Source: Pseudomonas canadensis (GTDB taxonomy: Bacteria; Pseudomonadota; Gammaproteobacteria; Pseudomonadales; Pseudomonadaceae). Taken from it: DNA of 64,000 nucleotides. Position numbers and translations under genes: made by a program. The notes under the pieces are model-generated. The model was given only the letters and a program-made list of their open reading frames with translations. It did no database searches and was not told the DNA's origin. The stretch's first letter is position 1, and each line of letters starts with the position of its first letter. The stretch is from the NCBI RefSeq assembly GCF_000503215.1, contig NZ_AYTD01000017.1, positions 310,001-374,000 of the forward strand, written 5' to 3'. Positions 15,919 through 24,517 of this stretch are shown here, in pieces.

Positions 15919-17013
15919 TTATTTGCCCGTCTTGACCTTGGTCCAGCTACGGGTCATCAAACGTTGCACTTTCGGGGGTAGCTCGAAGTTGACAAAAGTC
16001 CTGTCGAGTACCGCCTGCGGTGGGTAAACCGCTTCGTCCGTGCGTATCGATTGCTCCATCAGTTTGTCCGCCCCAGGGTTAGGGTTGGCGTAACCGACGT
16101 AATCACTGACCTGGGCGATCACCTCAGGTTGCAGCAAATAGTTGATGAAGGCGTGGGCTTCTTTGACGTTGGTGGCATCCTTGGGGATGGCCAGCACGTC
16201 GAACCACAGGTTGCCGCCTTCTTTCGGAATCGCGTAGGCGATGTTCACGCCCTTGCCCGCCTCGGCCGCACGGGCCTTGGCCTGAAACACATCGCCGGAG
16301 AAACCAGCCGCCACACAGATGTTGCCGTTGGCCAGGTCCGAGATGTATTTGGAAGAATGGAAGTAGGTCACGTACGGCCGCACTTTCAGCAGCTTCTCTT
16401 CGGCCTTCTTGTAGTCATCCGGGTTCGTACTGTTGGGGTTCAGGCCCATGTAGTTGAGCACCGCCGGCAGCATTTCATCCGCCGAGTCCATGAACGACAC
16501 GCCGCACGTCGCCAGCTTCTTCATGTTCTCAGGCTCGAACAGCACCGCCCAGGAGTCGATATGGTCGACGCCCAGCACTTCCTTCACTTTATCGACGTTG
16601 TAACCAATGCCATTGGTGCCCCACAGGTACGGCACGGCGTACTGGTTGCCCGGGTCATTCTTTTCCAGGCGCTTGAGCAGCGCCGGGTCAAGGTTGGCGT
16701 AATTCGTCAGCAATGACTTGTCGAGCTTCTGGAACGCCCCGGCTTTGATCTGCTTGCCCAGGAAGTGGTTGGACGGCACCACCACGTCGTAACCGGTACG
16801 CCCGGCCAGCAGCTTGCCTTCCAGGGTTTCGTTGGAGTCAAACACGTCATACACGGGCTTGATGCCGCTGGCCTTTTCGAAGTTGGCCAGGGTGTCGGTG
16901 CCGATGTAATCCGACCAGTTATAAATATGCACCGTCGGTGCGGCCTGCACGCTCAACGTCAGCGTGATACCTGCACCCACCAGCATGGCTTTGAGAAATA
17001 AAGAAATTGGCAA
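15919..17013 (-). CDS. spuE: polyamine-binding periplasmic protein
   Basis: Substrate-binding protein of 364 residues, PotF/SpuE family (VHIYNWSDYIGTDTLANFEKASGIKPVYDVFDSNETLEGKLL). Signal peptide LFLKAMLVGAGITLTLSVQAA. The start is most likely TTG at 17011-17013 because AGAGGA lies seven bases before it, while the ATG at 16986 has no ribosome site and would cut the signal peptide. SpuE in P. aeruginosa prefers spermidine; the assignment of the two paralogues here follows gene order. Confidence 0.88.
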   Translation of the reverse strand: MPISLFLKAMLVGAGITLTLSVQAAPTVHIYNWSDYIGTDTLANFEKASGIKPVYDVFDSNETLEGKLLAGRTGYDVVVPSNHFLGKQIKAGAFQKLDKSLLTNYANLDPALLKRLEKNDPGNQYAVPYLWGTNGIGYNVDKVKEVLGVDHIDSWAVLFEPENMKKLATCGVSFMDSADEMLPAVLNYMGLNPNSTNPDDYKKAEEKLLKVRPYVTYFHSSKYISDLANGNICVAAGFSGDVFQAKARAAEAGKGVNIAYAIPKEGGNLWFDVLAIPKDATNVKEAHAFINYLLQPEVIAQVSDYVGYANPNPGADKLMEQSIRTDEAVYPPQAVLDRTFVNFELPPKVQRLMTRSWTKVKTGK

Positions 17014-17138
17014 GTGGAGGTCCTCTTAAATAGTTGGGCCCAAAGTTGTTGCCCGGCAACAAAACCGGCGCGCAACTTACCCTCGATAAACCGATCCGGC
17101 AAAACTTTCTGTCATTTAATTTATGGGAGGGAGCGTGC

Positions 17139-17227
17139 TGTGGTGAGGGGGCTTGTCCCCCGCCGGGTTCACCGCAGATTGATTGGGCTGCTTCGCAGCC
17201 CAGCGCGGGGCAAGCCCGCTCACCACA
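17139..17227. repeat. REP inverted pair between spuD and spuE
   Basis: TGTGGTGAGGGGGCTTG pairs with CAAGCCCGCTCACCACA; an inner hairpin GGGCTGCTTCGCAGCCC sits in the loop and an outer partial pair GGGAGGG/CCCTCCC flanks it. It lies inside the operon and may reduce or stabilise the message between the two binding-protein genes. Confidence 0.85.
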
Positions 17228-17253
17228 TTTCCCCCTCCCACAGCTTTTAAGGC

Positions 17254-18363
17254 TTATTTACCGGACTTGATCTTGGTCCAGCTGCGTGTCATTTCACGCT
17301 GGGTTGCAGCCGGCAGGTCAGCAATGGCGTAGAGCTTGGCCTGCACGTCCGCTGGCGGGTAGATGCCCGGGTCGCTGGTGATTTCTTTGTCGACCAGTGC
17401 GGTAGCCTTCTCGTTACCGTTCGGGAAGTGCACGCTGTTGGTGATTTCAGCCATGACTTCCGGTTTGAGCAGGTAGTTCATGAACTTGTAGGCGGCGTCG
17501 ACGTTCTCGGCATCTTTAGGGATGGCGACCATGTCGAAGAAGCTGCCAGCGCCTTCTTTCGGAATATCGTAGGCCACCTTGACCTTGCCACCGGCTTCAG
17601 CCGCGCGGGACTTGGCCTGTTCGATGTCACCCGAGTAACCCACGGCCACGCAGATGTTGCCGTTGGCCAGGTCGGAGATGTATTTGGACGAGTGGAAGTA
17701 GCCGATCGAAGGACGGATTTTCAGGAACAGGTCTTCAGCCTGCTTCAGGTCGGCCTTCTTCTGGGTGTCGGTCGGCAGGCCCAGATAATGCAGCGCCACC
17801 GGCAGCATTTCGGTTGGCGAATCGAGGAAGCTCACGCCGCAGCTTTTCAGCTTGGCGATGTTCTCTGGCTTGAGCAGCACGTCCCACGAATCGATCTTGT
17901 CCACGCCCAGCGCGGCCTTGACCTTCTCCGGGTTGTAGCCGATGCCGATGGAGCCCCACATGTACGGGAAGGCGTGCTTGTTGTCCGGGTCGCTGACCGA
18001 CACGGCTTTAAGCAGGGATTTGTTCAGGTTGTCGTAGTTGGATAGCTTGGACTTGTCCAGCTCCTGGTAGACACCGGCCTTGATCTGCTTGGCGAGGAAG
18101 TTGTTCGACGGTACGACGATGTCGTAACCGGACTTGCCTGCCAGCAACTTGGCTTCCAGGGTTTCGTTGCTATCGAAAACGTCGTACACCACCTTGATGC
18201 CGGACTCTTTTTCAAAGTTGGCGATGGTGTCCGGTGCAATGTAGTCGGACCAGTTGTAGACGTGCAGCACTTTATCGTCGGCCTGGGCCGCGCCCGCCAT
18301 TGCGCCCATCAGGGACAAGGCGAGGAGGGTCTTGCCAGCGTTCTTCAAACCTAATGCCTTCAT
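17254..18363 (-). CDS. spuD: polyamine-binding periplasmic protein
   Basis: Substrate-binding protein of 369 residues, paralogue of the downstream SpuE (shared VYNWSDYIAPDTIANFEKESGIKVVYDVFDSNETLEAKLLAGKSGYD). Signal peptide MKALGLKNAGKTLLALSLMGAMAGAAQA. Start at ATG 18363, with TTGGAG about ten bases upstream; the TTG at 18378 is part of that site. By gene order it corresponds to SpuD, the putrescine-preferring protein. The strongly expressed binding-protein genes are followed by a REP pair. Confidence 0.9.
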   Translation of the reverse strand: MKALGLKNAGKTLLALSLMGAMAGAAQADDKVLHVYNWSDYIAPDTIANFEKESGIKVVYDVFDSNETLEAKLLAGKSGYDIVVPSNNFLAKQIKAGVYQELDKSKLSNYDNLNKSLLKAVSVSDPDNKHAFPYMWGSIGIGYNPEKVKAALGVDKIDSWDVLLKPENIAKLKSCGVSFLDSPTEMLPVALHYLGLPTDTQKKADLKQAEDLFLKIRPSIGYFHSSKYISDLANGNICVAVGYSGDIEQAKSRAAEAGGKVKVAYDIPKEGAGSFFDMVAIPKDAENVDAAYKFMNYLLKPEVMAEITNSVHFPNGNEKATALVDKEITSDPGIYPPADVQAKLYAIADLPAATQREMTRSWTKIKSGK

Positions 18364-18546
18364 TTGGTGATGCTCCAATTTTTTCTTTTTTGGGCCACAA
18401 GCTTCATATGTTTCGAGGCCCAGCCAAAGGGCAACAAAACAGGGCGACAGTCTGGCAAGTTCGAGGGCCGGCTTTCAACCAATGCCCCCATTTTTATAAC
18501 CACTCAGACGCAGCGCCCGAAAGCCGCTGCGTTCTGAGCCTAGCAC

Positions 18547-19911
18547 TTAGCCCTGCAATGCCGCCAAAGTCAGGTCCAGGCACTGGCGAGCCTTAGTGAC
18601 CAGCTCGTCGATCTCTGCCTTGCTGATCACCAGCGGTGGCGAAATGATCATGGTGTCGCCGACGGCGCGCATGATCAGGCCATTTTCGAAGCAGAACGTG
18701 CGGCAGATCATGCCGACGCCCTTGCCCTCGTAACGCTTGCGGGTGGCTTTGTCCTGCACCAGTTCGATGGCACCGAGCATACCCACACCGCGCACTTCGC
18801 CCACCAGCGGATGATCCGCCAATTCCCTCAGACGTTTCTGCAAATACGGTGCCGTTTCGTCGTGGACCCGGTTAACGATTTTTTCATCGCGCATGATGCG
18901 GATGTTTTCCAGCGCCACTGCCGCCGCCACCGGGTGACCGGAGTAGGTGAAGCCGTGGTTGAAATCACCGCCTTCGTTGAGGACGTCCACCACTTCATCG
19001 CGCACGATCAGGCCGCCCATGGGGATGTAGCCCGAGGTCAGGCCCTTGGCGATGGTCATCATGTGGGGCTTGAGGTCGTAGAAGTCGCTACCGAACCACT
19101 CACCGGTGCGACCGAAACCGCAGATGACTTCGTCGGCAATGAACAGGATGTCGTACTTGGCGAGGATTTCCTTGATGCGCGGCCAGTAGGTGGCCGGCGG
19201 TACAATCACGCCACCGGCACCCTGGATCGGCTCGGCAATAAAGGCGCCGACGTTGTCCACGCCCAGTTCCAGGATCTTCTCTTCCAACTGGTTGGCCGCC
19301 CACACGCCGAATTCTTCCGGGCTCATGTCGCCGCCTTCGCCAAACCAGTAAGGCTGGGCGATGTGGGTGATGCCAGGGATCGGCAAGTCGCCCTGCTCAT
19401 GCATATACGTCATGCCGCCCAGGCTGGCGCCGGCCACGGTGGAGCCGTGGTAGCCATTCTTGCGGCTGATGATGGTTTTCTTGTTTGGCTGGCCCTTGAT
19501 CGCCCAGTAGTGGCGAACCATGCGCAACATGGTGTCGTTGCCTTCGGAGCCGGAACCGGTGAAGAACACGTGGTTCATGCCGGCAGGCGCGATGTCGGAA
19601 ATGGCCTTGGCCAGTTCCAGCACCGGCGGGTGAGCGGTCTGGAAGAACAGGTTGTAGTACGGCAGTTGTTTCATCTGCTTGGCGGCGGCGTCAGCCAGTT
19701 CATCGCGACCGTAACCGATCGCCACGCACCACAGGCCGGCCATGCCGTCGAGGATCTTGTTGCCTTCGCTGTCCCACAGGTAAACGCCGTGGGCTTTGGT
19801 AATGATGCGCGGGCCTTTCTCTTTCAATTGCTTGAAGTCGCTGAACGGCGCCAGGTGGTGATCACTGCTCAAGGCTTGCCATTCACGGGTTTGCGGGTTG
19901 TTGCTGGACAT
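18547..19911 (-). CDS. spuC: polyamine:pyruvate aminotransferase
   Basis: Class III PLP aminotransferase of 454 residues. PLP lysine K289 in TIAKGLTSGYIPMGG; phosphate and ring contacts in FTGSGSEGNDTMLRM and FIADEVICGFGRTG. Converts putrescine and related amines to aldehydes in the SpuC branch of polyamine catabolism. AGGAG seven bases before the ATG. Located between the glutamylpolyamine synthetase and the transport genes, so import and degradation are co-expressed. Confidence 0.93.
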   Translation of the reverse strand: MSSNNPQTREWQALSSDHHLAPFSDFKQLKEKGPRIITKAHGVYLWDSEGNKILDGMAGLWCVAIGYGRDELADAAAKQMKQLPYYNLFFQTAHPPVLELAKAISDIAPAGMNHVFFTGSGSEGNDTMLRMVRHYWAIKGQPNKKTIISRKNGYHGSTVAGASLGGMTYMHEQGDLPIPGITHIAQPYWFGEGGDMSPEEFGVWAANQLEEKILELGVDNVGAFIAEPIQGAGGVIVPPATYWPRIKEILAKYDILFIADEVICGFGRTGEWFGSDFYDLKPHMMTIAKGLTSGYIPMGGLIVRDEVVDVLNEGGDFNHGFTYSGHPVAAAVALENIRIMRDEKIVNRVHDETAPYLQKRLRELADHPLVGEVRGVGMLGAIELVQDKATRKRYEGKGVGMICRTFCFENGLIMRAVGDTMIISPPLVISKAEIDELVTKARQCLDLTLAALQG

Positions 19912-19969
19912 ACCAATCTCCTAGACTTTTCAGTGAAGGGCGCGCCGTTTAAAGGGCGCGCCCGGCGCA

Positions 19970-21328
19970 TCAGACGGCGAAGAGCAGGAATTCCCGCTCC
20001 CACGAACTGATCACGCGCTTGAAGTTTTCATGCTCGGCCCGCTTGACCGCGACGTAGCCTGTGATGAATTTTTGACCCAGGTATTTTTCGATGGTCTTGC
20101 TGTTTTCCATGCGTTCCAGGGCGTCTTCGATGGTCAACGGCAGGCGCAGGTTGCGTCGCTCGTAACCACGACCCACCACTGGCGCGCTCGGGTTATGGCC
20201 TTCGACCATGCCGATGTAGCCGCACAACAAGCTGGCGGCAATCGCCAGGTACGGGTTGGCATCGGCGCCCGGCAGACGGTTTTCCACACGACGGTTCTGC
20301 GGGCCGGCATCCGGTACGCGCAAGCCGACGGTGCGGTTTTCTTCGCCCCACTCCACGTTCACCGGCGCCGAGGTGTCGGGCAGGAAGCGGCGGAACGAGT
20401 TCACGTTGGGGGCAAACAGCGGCAGCAATTCAGGGATGAATTTCTGCAGGCCGCCAATGTGGTTGAGGAACAGCTGGCTCATGGTCCCGTCTTCATTGGA
20501 GAAGACGTTCTTGCCGGTGGCGATGTCGATGATGCTCTGGTGCAGGTGCATCGCGCTGCCGGGCTCACCGGTCATGGGCTTGGCCATGAAGGTGGCGGCC
20601 ACGTTGTGCTTGAGCGCGGCTTCACGCATGGTGCGCTTGAACACCAGGATCTGGTCGGCCAGGGACAGCGCATCGCCGTGACGGAAGTTGATTTCCATCT
20701 GCGCGGTGCCGTCTTCGTGGATCAGGGTGTCAAGGTCCAGCTCCTGCAATTCGCACCAGTCGTAGACGTCTTCGAACAACGGGTCGAATTCGTTGGCCGC
20801 TTCTATAGAGAAAGACTGGCGACCGGTCTCCGGGCGACCGGAACGACCAATCGGCGGTTGCAGCGGGAAGTCCGGGTCTTCGCAGCGCTTGGTCAGGTAG
20901 AACTCCATCTCCGGCGCCACGATGGGCTGCCAGCCCCTGTCGGCGTAGAGCTTGAGGACTTTCTTGAGTACGTTGCGCGGCGACAGCTCGATCGGGTTGC
21001 CTTGCTTGTCGTAGGTGTCGTGGATCACCTGGGCGGTGGGCTCGATGGCCCAGGGCACCAGGTACACAGCGTTCTGGTCAGGGCGGCAGATCATGTCGAT
21101 GTCGGCCGGGTCGAGCAATTCGTAATAGATGTCGTCTTCGACATAGTCGCCGGTCACGGTCTGCAACAGCACGCTCTCGGGCAGGCGCATGCCTTTTTCG
21201 GCGATGAACTTGTTGGTCGGCGAGATCTTGCCCCGGGTGATACCGGTGAGGTCGCCAATCATGCATTCGACTTCTGTGATCTTGTGGTCTTTCAACCAAT
21301 CGGTGAGCTGGTCGAGGTTGTTACTCAT
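19970..21328 (-). CDS. spuB: gamma-glutamylpolyamine synthetase (glutamine synthetase family)
   Basis: Glutamine-synthetase-like ligase of 452 residues from MSNNLDQLTDWLKDHKITEVECMIGDLTGITRGK. Catalytic-domain motifs: EMEFYLTK, MAKPMTGEPGSAMHLHQS, NSFRRFLPDTSAPVNVEWGEENRTVGLRVP. The family glutamylates putrescine or other amines rather than ammonia (PauA/SpuB type). Start at ATG 21328 with AGAGG upstream; the frame is open to 21361. First gene of the minus-strand spu operon. Confidence 0.92.
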   Translation of the reverse strand: MSNNLDQLTDWLKDHKITEVECMIGDLTGITRGKISPTNKFIAEKGMRLPESVLLQTVTGDYVEDDIYYELLDPADIDMICRPDQNAVYLVPWAIEPTAQVIHDTYDKQGNPIELSPRNVLKKVLKLYADRGWQPIVAPEMEFYLTKRCEDPDFPLQPPIGRSGRPETGRQSFSIEAANEFDPLFEDVYDWCELQELDLDTLIHEDGTAQMEINFRHGDALSLADQILVFKRTMREAALKHNVAATFMAKPMTGEPGSAMHLHQSIIDIATGKNVFSNEDGTMSQLFLNHIGGLQKFIPELLPLFAPNVNSFRRFLPDTSAPVNVEWGEENRTVGLRVPDAGPQNRRVENRLPGADANPYLAIAASLLCGYIGMVEGHNPSAPVVGRGYERRNLRLPLTIEDALERMENSKTIEKYLGQKFITGYVAVKRAEHENFKRVISSWEREFLLFAV

Positions 21329-21925
21329 AAATGCCTCTGGGCTGGGTTTCCTGGCATCCATTAAAGGCCAGGCGTTGGTTGACGCAGCATCCGCGTCGTT
21401 TTTTCATTCAGGGTAGGAGCTTACCTGCCATTTGCTGCTGCGTTGCATTCCTCACGCCAAAGTTGTGCGTAATCTTGAGCAGCATGCGGGGCGCATGCCG
21501 TTCGGTGGCAAATGAGGAGGCAAAAAAGAGGCTGGCCCGGGCGTCAAGAATATTGGCCGGTGCGCGGGCATTCACGCGGGAGGAATGGACGGATGACACA
21601 GCCTGGCTGAAGCAGGCCAAGACGCCGTTGGGCGGCAGGTGAAACATGAAGCACCCCGGTATTATTGCTGTTATGGGTTTGAATCGAGCTTAGCCTTGTT
21701 CATTTTTTTACACAACACCCCCGTAAAAAATACAACACGGGGCGCTCAAGCCTGCTAGTCCCAAGACCTTCAAACCCAAAAAACCGCCCCAAAAAGCCCC
21801 AAAAAAGCCATCGCAGCGCTTTTTTAGGGCAAAAAAGGCCTCGCTTGACTTCGGCATGCCGTTCGGGTTGACTGAAACCAGAAAAGATCAATGATTGATA
21901 TTTTTAACAACAAAGGTGTTGCATC
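21329..21925. other. 597-nt divergent regulatory region between the two glutamylpolyamine synthetases
   Basis: No convincing gene; the short open frames here have no recognisable protein features. The left half (21330-21640) is of ordinary base composition. The right part (21660-21900) is rich in A and C runs. The 13-mer GCATGCCGTTCGG occurs exactly twice, at 21493-21505 and 21854-21866. It must hold the promoters of spuBCDEFGH and of the spuI-like gene. Confidence 0.7.
21887..21899. promoter_or_regulatory. inverted repeat ATCAAT-G-ATTGAT upstream of spuI-like gene
   Basis: Perfect 6-1-6 inverted repeat 27 nt before the ATG of the spuI-like gene, in an AT-rich stretch likely to contain the promoter. 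Operator role inferred from position only. Confidence 0.4.
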
Positions 21926-23302
21926 ATGTCGGTACCCCCGCGTGCCGTTCAGCTTAACGAAGCGAACGCGTTCCTTAAGGATCATCCTGAGGTTCTGTAC
22001 GTAGACCTTCTAATTGCGGATATGAATGGTGTGGTGCGCGGCAAGCGCATCGAACGCACCAGCCTCCACAAGGTTTACGAGAAGGGCATTAACCTGCCTG
22101 CCTCTTTATTTGCCCTGGATATCAACGGCTCTACGGTGGAAAGCACCGGTCTGGGCCTGGACATCGGTGATGCTGACCGAATCTGTTATCCAATCCCCGA
22201 TACCCTGTGCAATGAACCTTGGCAAAAGCGCCCTACCGCGCAATTGCTGATGACCATGCACGAACTTGAAGGTGAACCTTTCTTCGCCGATCCGCGCGAA
22301 GTGCTCCGCCAAGTTGTAACCAAATTCGACGACCTCGGTCTGACCATCTGCGCTGCCTTCGAACTTGAGTTCTACCTGATCGACCAGGAGAACGTGAACG
22401 GCCGCCCACAACCGCCCCGCTCGCCGATCTCCGGCAAACGCCCGCACTCGACACAGGTCTACCTGATCGACGACCTCGACGAATACGTCGACTGCCTCCA
22501 GGACATTCTGGAAGGTGCCAAAGAGCAAGGCATCCCGGCGGACGCCATCGTCAAGGAAAGTGCTCCGGCGCAGTTCGAAGTGAACCTGCACCATGTGGCC
22601 GACCCGATCAAGGCCTGCGACTACGCGGTACTGCTCAAGCGCCTGATCAAGAACATCGCCTACGACCATGAAATGGACACCACCTTCATGGCCAAGCCTT
22701 ACCCAGGCCAGGCAGGCAACGGTTTGCACGTACACATCTCCATTCTGGACAAGGACGGCAAGAACATCTTTGCCAGCGAGGATCCCGAGCAGAACGCCGC
22801 ATTGCGTCACGCGATCGGCGGTGTGCTCGAGACCCTGCCCGCCCAAATGGCGTTCCTGTGCCCCAACGTCAACTCCTACCGTCGTTTCGGCGCACAGTTC
22901 TACGTGCCGAACTCGCCGTGCTGGGGCCTGGATAACCGCACCGTGGCGATCCGCGTACCGACTGGCTCGTCCGATGCCGTACGTATCGAACACCGTGTTG
23001 CCGGTGCCGACGCCAACCCTTACCTGCTGATGGCTTCGGTCCTGGCAGGCGTGCACCACGGCCTGACCAACAAGATCGAGCCTAATGCACCGGTGGAAGG
23101 CAACAGCTACGAGCAAAACGAGCAAAGCCTGCCGAACAACCTGCGCGATGCATTGCGCGAGTTGGACGACAGCGAGGTGATGGCCAAGTACATCGATCCT
23201 AAATACATCGATATCTTCGTCGCCTGTAAGGAAAGTGAGCTGGAAGAGTTCGAACACTCCATCTCCGACCTTGAGTACAACTGGTACTTGCATACCGTGT
23301 AA
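21926..23302 (+). CDS. spuI: gamma-glutamylpolyamine synthetase (glutamine synthetase family), SpuI/PauA type
   Basis: Ligase of 458 residues, paralogue of the divergent spuB product. Motifs: DLLIADMNGVVRGKRI, AAFELEFYLIDQENV, MAKPYPGQAGNGLHVHIS, NSYRRFGAQFYVPNSPCWGLDNRTVAIRVP. Glutamylates polyamines before oxidation. AAAGG precedes the ATG. Transcribed away from the spu operon and ended by an intrinsic terminator within a REP pair. Symbol assigned by position relative to spuB. Confidence 0.88.
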   Translation: MSVPPRAVQLNEANAFLKDHPEVLYVDLLIADMNGVVRGKRIERTSLHKVYEKGINLPASLFALDINGSTVESTGLGLDIGDADRICYPIPDTLCNEPWQKRPTAQLLMTMHELEGEPFFADPREVLRQVVTKFDDLGLTICAAFELEFYLIDQENVNGRPQPPRSPISGKRPHSTQVYLIDDLDEYVDCLQDILEGAKEQGIPADAIVKESAPAQFEVNLHHVADPIKACDYAVLLKRLIKNIAYDHEMDTTFMAKPYPGQAGNGLHVHISILDKDGKNIFASEDPEQNAALRHAIGGVLETLPAQMAFLCPNVNSYRRFGAQFYVPNSPCWGLDNRTVAIRVPTGSSDAVRIEHRVAGADANPYLLMASVLAGVHHGLTNKIEPNAPVEGNSYEQNEQSLPNNLRDALRELDDSEVMAKYIDPKYIDIFVACKESELEEFEHSISDLEYNWYLHTV

Positions 23303-23337
23303 GCGGTTGCTGCCGTAACTGCGGTGAGTAGGCTTGC

Positions 23338-23471
23338 TGTGGTGAGCGGGCTTGCTCCGCGCTGGGTGTCGAAGCCGCCCTAAAACCAGACGCCGCATTC
23401 TGCCTGACAGAATGCGGCGTTTTTATTGGGGCCGCTTCGCAGCCCAGCGCGGGGCAAGCCCGCTCACCACA
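23338..23471. repeat. REP inverted pair enclosing a terminator
   Basis: TGTGGTGAGCGGGCTTGC and CAAGCCCGCTCACCACA are inverted arms 90 nt apart. The space between them holds a complete intrinsic terminator. Confidence 0.88.
23391..23424 (+). terminator. intrinsic terminator of spuI-like gene
   Basis: CGCCGCATTCTG (23391-23402), loop CCTGA, CAGAATGCGGCG (23408-23419), then TTTTT. Twelve perfect base pairs. Confidence 0.95.
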
Positions 23472-23543
23472 AAAGCCTCCGCGCTAGGTATGGATCATCC
23501 TCAGGCTCTGCGTACAATGCCCCCTGCCTTGTAGGAGACCTCC

Positions 23544-24182
23544 ATGACCACCCGCCCCGCCGCCCCTCGCAAACCCCGCGCCCGCAGCCAGGCCCGGATC
23601 GACGCGATCCTCGACGCCGCCCGCACCTTGCTGGCGGCCGAAGGCGTGGCGGGTTTGTCGATCTACAGCGTGGCCGAGCGTGCGCAGATTCCACCGTCGT
23701 CGGTGTATCACTTCTTCGCCAGCGTACCGGCCTTGCTGGAGGCACTCACGGCAGACGTCCACGCGGCCTTCCGGGCTGCGATCCAGGCGCCCATCGAGCA
23801 CGATTCACTCAAGCACTGGCGCGACCTGTCCTGCATCGTCGAGCAACGCATGCTCGCCATCTACGACCAGGATGCCGCCGCACGCCAGTTGATCCTGGCC
23901 CAACATGGGCTTACTGAAGTGACCCAGGCGGATCGCCAGCATGATCTGGAGTTGGGAAACCTGATGCTGGAAGTGTTCAATCGCCACTTCGAAGTGCCGA
24001 CACTGCCCAGCGATGTGGACGTGTTTGCCTTGGCGTTGGAACTGAGCGACCGCGTGTATGCGCGCTCGGTGCATCAGCATGGGCTGATCACGCCGCGCAT
24101 GGCGGATGAAGGGATGCGGGTGTTTGATGCGTATGTGGGGCTTTACCTGCCGCCGTATCTGCCCAAGCGCAAAAACCTGTAG
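23544..24182 (+). CDS. TetR-family transcriptional regulator
   Basis: Protein of 212 residues. N-terminal TetR helix-turn-helix: ARIDAILDAARTLLAAEGVAGLSIYSVAERAQIPPSSVYHFFASVPALLEAL (about 13-64). The C-terminal ligand domain has no recognised relatives. GTAGGAG precedes the ATG. Its stop TAG at 24180-24182 lies inside the left arm of a REP element. Whether it controls the spuI-like gene upstream is unknown; the terminator between them argues for its own promoter. Confidence 0.9.
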   Translation: MTTRPAAPRKPRARSQARIDAILDAARTLLAAEGVAGLSIYSVAERAQIPPSSVYHFFASVPALLEALTADVHAAFRAAIQAPIEHDSLKHWRDLSCIVEQRMLAIYDQDAAARQLILAQHGLTEVTQADRQHDLELGNLMLEVFNRHFEVPTLPSDVDVFALALELSDRVYARSVHQHGLITPRMADEGMRVFDAYVGLYLPPYLPKRKNL

Positions 24183-24260
24183 GAGCCGGCTTGCCGGCGA
24201 TAGCGCTCCCGACATCACCGCAAGGCGTGAGGGCCTATCGCCGGCAAGCCAGCTCCTACA
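24178..24260. repeat. REP inverted pair (GTAGGAGCCGGC type)
   Basis: TGTAGGAGCCGGCTTGCCGGCGATAG and TATCGCCGGCAAGCCAGCTCCTACA as inverted arms. The left arm supplies the stop codon of the TetR gene. Located between that gene and convergent ssuF. Confidence 0.9.
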
Positions 24261-24273
24261 GTGGCTTGTGCAA

Positions 24274-24489
24274 TCACAACTTGGCGATCGACACCTCGGT
24301 GGATTTAACGAAGGCAATCACTTCACTGCCAATCACCAGTTCCAGCTCTTTGACCGAGCGGGTGGTGATCACGGACGTCACGATGCCGGACGCGGTCTGC
24401 ACGTCGATTTCCGACAGCACGTCGCCTTCGACGATTTCCTTGATGGTGCCTTTGAACTGGTTACGCACGTTGATCGCTTTAATAGTCAT
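24274..24489 (-). CDS. ssuF: molbindin-like TOBE-domain protein SsuF
   Basis: Single TOBE domain of 71 residues (MTIKAINVRNQFKGTIKEIVEGDVLSEIDVQ...TTRSVKELELVIGSEVIAFVKSTEV), the molybdate/oxyanion-binding molbindin fold. It is the last gene of the ssu cluster, as in P. putida where ssuF is needed for full use of aromatic sulfonates and sulfate esters. It lies 28 nt after ssuB. The longer frame to 24597 overlaps ssuB and is not used. Confidence 0.9.
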   Translation of the reverse strand: MTIKAINVRNQFKGTIKEIVEGDVLSEIDVQTASGIVTSVITTRSVKELELVIGSEVIAFVKSTEVSIAKL

Positions 24490-24517
24490 GTCGTTCTCTC
24501 TTCGTAGGACAAGTGAG

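Noticed and set aside
20030..21364. 444-codon open frame on the plus strand over spuB
   Set aside because: High-GC antisense frame of the glutamine-synthetase-like gene; no recognisable motif.
21331..21647. 103- and 79-codon frames in the spuB/spuI spacer
   Set aside because: Unconvincing codon use, no clear ribosome site and no recognisable protein features; treated as regulatory DNA.
21700..21891. 63-codon frame rich in F, G and L on the minus strand
   Set aside because: Produced by the A/C-run low-complexity stretch upstream of the spuI-like gene; unlikely to be translated.
22106..23398. 430-codon open frame on the minus strand over the spuI-like gene
   Set aside because: Antisense shadow; it even runs into the REP element beyond the gene.
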